Part shown: positions 57,781 to 64,000 of the stretch, in pieces | Layout: every line of letters starts with the position of its first letter | How positions within the stretch are numbered: position 1 is the first letter of the stretch | From: Ditylenchus dipsaci | Taxonomy: Eukaryota; Nematoda; Chromadorea; Rhabditida; Anguinidae | Length of the DNA stretch: 64,000 bases | Reading direction: 5' to 3' | NCBI GenBank assembly: GCA_004194705.1 | Contig: SADC01000319.1 | Span: 1-64,000, forward strand | The notes under the pieces: model-generated | Seen by the model: the letters and a program-made list of their open reading frames with translations, nothing else | Told to the model about the DNA's origin: nothing | The model's database searches: none | Position numbers and translations under genes: made by a program

Positions 57781-58599
57781 CACCCCCCACCCTAACGATT
57801 TTCACTTTTCTTACTTAAGTAAAAAGTACCCAAATTCATGTCCCAGACCCCGGAAAATATGCGTAAAATCTTTATTAGTAACAACTTCCGTACGCGGGCC
57901 TACCCCAAGCCTAAGGGCTAAGCCTAAACTGTTGTTTGCAAGGGTAGTTACAGAAATTTTTAAAAGGTCGGATTCTCGGCCCCCCCCACCAAAATTTTCG
58001 AAGCCTGATTTTAAGCCATAATTCAAAAATTCATATGGTGCATTACGGGCTAAAAGCTCAATCCTAGTCTTGATGACTTTTTTAAACATTACGATATTGT
58101 AGAGTTAAAAAATTGTTAATTGAAAGCAGTGATCTGTTTCACAGATCTTACATGATCTGCTCACATAATCTGTTTCACAGGTAGATATTCACATTGTGCA
58201 GCTAACTTACTTGTAAAACCTAGGAGACTATACTGTTGTGTCAACCATAACTTCCTTATATTTGACATGTCCTCATCGAAAAGAGAAACTGCTGGCATGT
58301 TTCAATAAATCAGGAACTTCAAATCTATCAGACATTTTCAGCAACATTCCACATTAGAAACTAAATCATTAAAAAATTTTAACTTAGACAAACACTAATC
58401 ATTCATGGCTCTTCACAATTGTAAATGCAAGTTTTTTTCACTTATCCATAAATACTATACAAAGATGAGTGTTTTGTTCTATGAAATTTAGTTATAAAAG
58501 TCATTGAGTGAAAAACTTGCATTTGCATTGATATTCGTATTTTAAGTTCAGAAAAACACATTACGCGTGACAATTTGATTTAATGGTAGATGAAACTGA

Positions 58600-58717
58600 G
58601 CATTTCAATGAATTCGTTGAAGTCAACATCCTCAGTGGTATTTCAGCTTGGTCTTGCTCCTTGAATCCAGACTCAAACATGGCCTTGAAAACAGCGGAAT
58701 GCTTTGATAGGAACTGA
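58600..58717 (-). CDS. BTB/POZ-domain exon (fragment)
   Basis: After the acceptor CTGTAATTTTCAG the frame reads FLSKHSAVFKAMFESGFKEQ, the central BTB helix that follows the usual AHK-FVL strand. After one missing base near 58658 it continues EDVDFNEFIEMLSFIYH, the next conserved BTB block, and then a stop. BTB domains dimerise and bind CUL3. The N-terminal part of the domain is not visible upstream. Together with the MATH/BTB gene at the other end of the window, this suggests an expanded BTB family in the genome. Function is inferred from the fold only. Confidence 0.65.
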
Positions 58718-58749
58718 AAATTACAGAACCGTTATAATTGCAACAGTAT

Positions 58750-59300
58750 TAATAAATATCTGACACGGAATTCACCCAATAATTAACATGAAATTCTACA
58801 TTAAAGTAAGTACGGGACGTCCCAATATTTTGGCACTATCGAGTAGGGTTAACCTAAACCAATTTTTTGCGGGCCAACCCTACTATCGAACATCAAAGTT
58901 AAAAAAAAATTTCATTGCGCCTTTTTCCATCTTTCGAATGCTATATCACATTTTATTGTGTGTTAAGAAAAAGCTGACAACACAAAAATAAACAAAGAAA
59001 CAGAAAAAAAAAATTTTGGGAAAAAATTTCGAAAAGTTGACGAGTATTTCATTACCTTAACTGGTGAAAAAATTCAGTGCAAATATCAACACTACAAAAA
59101 CATTTTAGCACTATGTTGTAGAGCAACTCAAGAGCTACAAACAGCATTTTATAGAACAATTTTTGAAACCTGACAACATAAAAGGAAATGTGAAATAGCA
59201 TTCGAAAGAGAAGAAGAAGCGCTACTAACATTATTTTTAGAGTTTGTAATAACACAACTTTAATGTTTAACAGAAGCCTTGAAGTTTGACAAAGACTTGT
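58750..59300. other. No gene recognised
   Basis: AT-rich DNA with many poly-A runs and a short inverted pair GAGTAGGGTTAACC / GGCCAACCCTACTATCGA (58842-58890). No exon or larger element assigned. Confidence 0.4.
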
Positions 59301-59311
59301 TGAACACCATG

Positions 59312-62300
59312 TACCGTATTTTCTCTAATAGAAGGCCATGGGCTTCTATTTTTCAATCCACTAAAGATCCCAAAATTGTAAACCAAAATGACCTTATCTC
59401 TGAAATCTTAGTCTAAATTTAGGGCGTGGTGACATTTGAACCTTAACATTCAGGACGCTTCAACGGAGGGATTAATTTTTAAGGATCGAAGGTTTGAGGG
59501 CCGACATAAATGGACGGAAATTTGATAATTGACTTCAGAGCTCCGACATGTAGTAAGCGAATCTTAAGTCCCGAAATTCAGATCTCATTATATATGGGCC
59601 GATATTTACAGACCGACATCCATGTTGAACGTCTTGGCAGCATCTAGTCAATCCACAGCCATTCTGTCCACCTCTAAAACATCTAAATTCTTTGAATTTC
59701 GTCCACTAGTATCCATTTTTTGGAACAAGACATCTTTGTGGATGCAAAATGTGAAGCGCGAAATTTAAGACCTCAAAATTTGTGAACAGAACACTGTTAG
59801 GCTGATATCAGTGGTGCGATATTTCAAGTCCGATAAATGTGGACAAAGTATTCACTGCTCGAAATTCAAGTCTTTATATTTAAGACCCGACATTTGAGGC
59901 CCGACGCCACACTTGAGGATGCGACACTTCAGGACAAAGTTTTTCAAGCCCGGACAAATGAATGAAAGGAGGAGGGAATTAAATTCCGATGAGAACTTAC
60001 TACGAATGTACAAAAAACAAGGAAAAATACATTACTTAAAGGGGCATGCTCGCGCCCGATGCAATAATTCTTGCAATTTTAAATTCGCGGGTACCAGGCA
60101 CGCCAGAGATTGAATTTAAAATCGAATTTTGTAATCATTTTTTAGTTCTCTGCTTTGATGTGTCGTGACTTGTCGGTAATTTTCGCTCTCGTTTTTTACG
60201 CTTGCCTTTCTTACTCACTGACTGTTTTGGTTTTAGCGTCGAAGAATCTGGTGTGTTCAGCTGGTATTTCTCGCGCATGCTCAGATTCTCTCTCGATCTG
60301 TTATTTGTATTAGATAAGTTTTATTTATTTTCTGCGCCGTCATTTGCTTTTCCCTTGTTCCTTTTTCAGGTGTTTATATGGAGGTCCCAAGAAGAAAGGA
60401 TAAATCTGAATAGGCTCTTATAAGGTAGTTCACTTGACTTTTTTTATGTCGTCAGCAGTAGTTTTATTCGTGATTTTAGGCTCTCTGCTCAGGTATTTTT
60501 ATGCGTTTTTTACACAATTTACGCTGCGACTGCATACATCCTGTCAAAGTCTCTAATAAATTTATCTGGCAGCCGTTTACTTAGCGACTTTAGACTTTGT
60601 AAGCCTGTATACGGTCGAAGTGTCACTTTCTATGTGCCTTCGTGCTTCATTCATGGCAGTATGGCTAGGCCCTTGTAACATATCTGTCGAAGCGCGTTAA
60701 CTTCTCTGAAGAGGCTGCCTAGCGAAAGTGTTTATTCCGCTGGGCTTTATATCCCTAATTTTCAGGTTCAATCGACAATTGGGACCACATCTTTACGTCT
60801 TACATCTTTGTCTCGTCTGGTCTAGCCGGAAAGTGTTCTCAATACGGAGTGCTGAACGATCCATACAGACGAAAACATCTGTAACACCTGAACCTGACTA
60901 ATTGATGGGTATAGAAATGTATGGATAAATACTGGTTAATTCCTTTACTGCAACAAAAAGGGTATGCAGATGTGAGTTATAAGCTGAAATGAGCTGAAAT
61001 GAAAACCGTAACATTTTGACTGCCCGAAGAAACAACCGTTTGTAATCTGGAAGAGAAAAGGGGGATAGAGGTCTTCTGCTGAAATAATACCCCATCATCA
61101 TTGCTGATAATCCAGACACTAAGCGGACTCGTGTTCAATTGCCTTCTGTAGCCAAAAAAATGTCTCGTCAGCTAACGACACACTATATGATCGGTAATAT
61201 TTTTTAAGATCAATGTTTCAGCATATTCAAATATCCTTTTTGCTAAGATCATCGCTGTTGATGGTTGCTCTGATAGCCTCTCCTAAAAGATAGAGACGTA
61301 TAACACAACTACGACGCAAAGCGCAATTGTTGGGTTGGTTTATGATGTAAACCTAATAGAGCATCCTCAAGAATCTTGAGTCAAGATAGTGGTAATCCAG
61401 GGATGAGAATGAAAATCACAGAAAAAGTGCATTTTGACTACTTTTGAAAGAAAGGTGTTTCATCCAGTGCTTATTAACATTTTGAAGCGAAAAAACAAAA
61501 ATAATAAAAAAAATTAGACTAAATTTTTTAAAAAAAAAAAGAGATTCGGGGTGCCGCTAAAGTTGCTACAAAGTCCAATTGTCGATTGAAACCTGAAAAT
61601 TAGGATATAAAGCCCAGCGGAATAAACACTTTCGCTAGGCAGCCTCTTCAGAGAAGTTAACGCGCTTCGACAGATATGTTACAAGGCCTAGCCATACTGC
61701 CATGGAATGAAGCACGAAGGCACATAGAAGTGACACTTCGACCGTATACAGGCTTACAAAGTCTAAAGTCGCTAAGTAAACGGCTGCCAGATAAATTATT
61801 AGAGACTTTGACAGGATGTGTATGCAGTCGCAGACGTAAATTGTGTAAAAAACGCATAAAAATACCTGAGCAGAGAGCCTAAAATCACGAATAAAACTAC
61901 TGCTGACGACATAAAAAAAGTCAAGTGAACTACCTTTATAAGAGCCTATTCAGATTTATCCTTTCTTCTTGGGACTCCATATAAACACCTGAAAAAGGAC
62001 AAGGGAAAAGCAAATGACGGCGCAGAAAGTAATAAAACTTATCTAATACAAATAACAAAGATCGAGAGAAGAATCTTGAGCATGCCGCGAGAAGTACCAG
62101 CTGAACACACCAGATTCTTCGACGCTAAAACCAAAACAGTCAGTGAGTAAGAAAGGCAAGCGTAAAAACGAGAGCGAAAATTACCGACAAGTCACGACAC
62201 ATCAAAGCAGAGAACTAAAAATGATTACAAAATTCGATTTTTAAATTCAAATCTCTGGCGTGCCTGGTACCCGCGATTTAAAATTGCAAGAATTATTGCA

Positions 62301-62903
62301 TCGGGCGCGAGCATGCCCTTTAAGGTCTTTTAATTTATATGGTTGCTCTTTAATGCTTTAACCTTATTTGTTGGGCTTAAATGTCGCGTCGTTAAATGTC
62401 GAGCCTCTAATGCGCGGTCCTCAAACGGCGAGCCTAAAATGTCGCATAATTAAATATCGGGCCTCAAATGTCACGTCCTTAATTTTGTGCCGCAAATGTT
62501 GCGTTTTAATGTTGAACTTCAAATGTCGCGTCCTTAAAAAGACGGGTTAGAAATGTCAATAAACAGAAAATAAGTTGGTAAATATTACGTGCACAAAAGT
62601 CGTCTTCAAAAATCAGTCTTGAAAATGTGGAGTTTAAAATGTCACGTCCTCGAAATTTGAACCTTAATATTCGGGTTGCAGATTTCATATCCTCATATTT
62701 CGATCCTTAAATCTCGTTTTTCATATGTCGGACTTTTAATATCAATCCTCAATTCTCGGCTTTCGAAAAATTCAATCCTTAAAATTTTTCCATGAATGCT
62801 GAGGCTACATGTCACCCAGCAAATTTAGGGTGGGCTTCTATTAGACAGTAGGCTTCTATTAGAGTGTAGGCTTCTATTAGAGGTAGGCTTCTATTAGAGA
62901 AAT
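59312..62903. mobile_element. ACCGTA-family element copy 8, word AATAGAAGCCTA, split by a TTAA element
   Basis: Left TACCGTATTTTCTCTAATAG with AAGGCCATGGGCTTCTATTT. The right end has four units of TAGGCTTCTATTAGAG but no clear terminal ACCGTA. The constant CTATTTTTCAATCC sits inside the left word. Between the ends are degenerate arrays of a TTAAATGTCGNGCCTCAAA type, one orientation at 59430-59960 and the other at 62370-62780. Confidence 0.7.
60040..62319. mobile_element. 2.28-kb TTAA-flanked element with about 0.74-kb terminal inverted repeats
   Basis: TTAA at 60036-60039 and 62320-62323. Inverted ends AGGGGCATGCTCGCGCCC and GGGCGCGAGCATGCCCT. The inverted repeats extend to about 60783 and from about 61570, ending near CGACAATTGGGAC / GTCCAATTGTCG. 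The unique centre of about 0.8 kb has no convincing protein. Mirror-image frames across the arms are artefacts. The TTAA target suits piggyBac or Kolobok; without a transposase I cannot choose. Confidence 0.88.
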
Positions 62904-64000
62904 TTTGCTGAAATAGATTTTTCGGAGCACCTTCTCTTTTTGGCAAAACGATTATTTCCTTTTTTAGACAAATTTTGGCCCTATCTCTCAATGACTAGGG
63001 ATATTAGGCAAAAATTAGATTTGGCAAAAACCTTCACTTCAAAAAAAGCATTTTTAGACGAAGAAGTCAATTTTTTAGAAGAAGGATAGGTTTTTCCTTC
63101 TAGATTCTCATAAATTCTCCTAGATGATTTCCACCTCAAGAACTTGAGTTCTTGAGAATCGAACGTGCAGCTTTTTAAAAGATTTAATAGAGCGTTTATC
63201 GTTTCACGAAATATTTAAAATAAGAGTAAAAAAACTAAAAAAAGATTTTACATATTTATTGTAGGATTTTTTAATTTCATAGTAATATTTGTATAGCGCT
63301 TCTTTAAATACTTGCTTTTTGGTCACGTGTATTTGCTTTCCCTGCACTAACAGCAGACAGTCAGAGCCGAAAGGGATTCAGAGGAGAAGAAATGCGCACT
63401 TTTACCACTTCTAAAAAAAATTTTAAGTACAAAATATTTTCAACTGTCTTTCGGTTTTTCGCCTATATCTTTGACAGATATCCATTATCAATTTTCCAGA
63501 AGGCCGCTCGAGTCAATGATATCTTCAGAAGTCAGGTATCAAAGCTTGGTGAGCTTATACCCCTGCATACTGTAGACTCAACATTTTCAATGTATTTCTA
63601 CGCTGTGAAAAAGTTATTTAAAACTAGAAATATCAATCAAAATAAAATTAGATTTTACAGTAGGAGCGAGGGTTTTTGAATTTCTTAAAAATCTCTATTT
63701 TTATATAGATTACCTGTGACCTTTTTCAGACAATTTTCGGCCCTATCCCTCAATGGGCTAGGGAATATTTGGCAAAACGAATTTTGGCAAAACGAGATTT
63801 GGCAAAAGCAAGATTTGGCAAAACGAGATTTGGCAACAGCACTAACGGGGGACCAAGGCAGTTTTTCTCACTTTTTTCGAATTTTCAAAATTGTGTCTTA
63901 ACCACGCGAAAGCACCCTAAACCGTCCAACCCACCTGAAACAGCCAAAACCCAAACCCAAGCCAAAAATTTTTGCCAAAAATCCAAACTTTTTGTGAAAA
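62904..64000. other. Repeat debris, GATTTGGCAAAACGA array, no gene recognised
   Basis: GATTTGGCAAAA units occur near 62938-63035 and as a run of five at 63768-63835 (TTTGGCAAAACGAGA). Both sites are next to GGCCCTATCYCTCAATG. A 95-codon open frame at 63392 is not supported by family resemblance or clear splice sites. The palindrome CAAGAACTTGAGTTCTTG lies at 63134. GGGGGACCAAGGCAG at 63847 starts another member of the inverted-repeat family seen at 11.0 and 25.7 kb, cut by the window end. Confidence 0.5.

Noticed and set aside
60202..61882. Mirror-image open frames in the TTAA element
   Set aside because: They are the same arm read on opposite strands and end at the arm boundaries; not evidence of protein selection.
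63392..63679. A 95-codon basic protein near the right edge
   Set aside because: No family resemblance, no supporting splice sites, and AT-rich composition; left as unsupported.

Overview
This is nuclear DNA of a multicellular animal. Several spliced genes belong to families that together point to Metazoa: a Na+/K+-ATPase alpha-like P-type ATPase, a latrophilin-like adhesion GPCR, an ADAM/reprolysin-like protease, LDL-receptor class A (LDLa) repeats and a MATH/BTB protein. Introns are short to medium and mostly GT-AG. The sequence is AT-rich and loaded with nested inverted-repeat DNA transposons. I cannot name the species; an invertebrate is likely but is an inference.

Layout. 0-1 kb: decayed MULE transposase. 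1.3-5.4 kb: minus-strand MATH/BTB-type gene, invaded by a foldback element and carrying an 877-bp tandem duplication. 5.4-9.6 kb: transposon nests. 9.66-23.70 kb: a 25-exon minus-strand P-type ATPase gene. One of its introns holds a complete intron-bearing hAT transposon (15248-18430) with a perfect 8-bp target-site duplication (TSD). 24-26 kb: non-autonomous hAT relative and other inverted-repeat elements. 26.4-26.9 kb: a small complete four-exon coiled-coil gene with an RVxF motif. 27-31 kb: elements nested inside elements, several with perfect 8-9 bp TSDs. 32.2-32.6 kb: duplicated 3' end of the adhesion GPCR gene. 32.9-38.5 kb: plus-strand secreted LDLa-repeat gene. 39-42 kb: MITEs. 42.2-44.1 kb: plus-strand ADAM-like protease with a TATA box inside a tandem promoter repeat. 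44-46 kb: MITEs. 46-51.3 kb: minus-strand adhesion GPCR (3' half), with one tail exon split by a 1388-bp transposon. 52.07-55.82 kb: satellite of about 36-bp units with a 646-bp higher-order period. 57.3-58.7 kb: BTB fragment and a terminal exon. 59.3-62.9 kb: element split by a 2.28-kb TTAA-flanked element. The rest is repeat-rich with no recognised gene.

Main observations. (1) Many unrelated inverted-repeat families share one design: an invariant backbone plus a short 'word' that is repeated inside the ends, is the same at both ends of a copy, and differs from copy to copy. The clearest case is the ACCGTATTTTCTCTA family (nine copies here). (2) The P-type ATPase keeps its phosphorylated Asp (DKTGTLTQN) but has lost the TGES glutamate, the TGDGVND aspartate and the membrane PEGL glutamate. 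(3) The satellite unit looks derived from the terminus of TA-flanked MITEs. (4) Several genes share isolated one-base frame breaks while splice sites stay intact, which suggests either assembly indels or recent decay. All exon models were read by eye and need transcript support.
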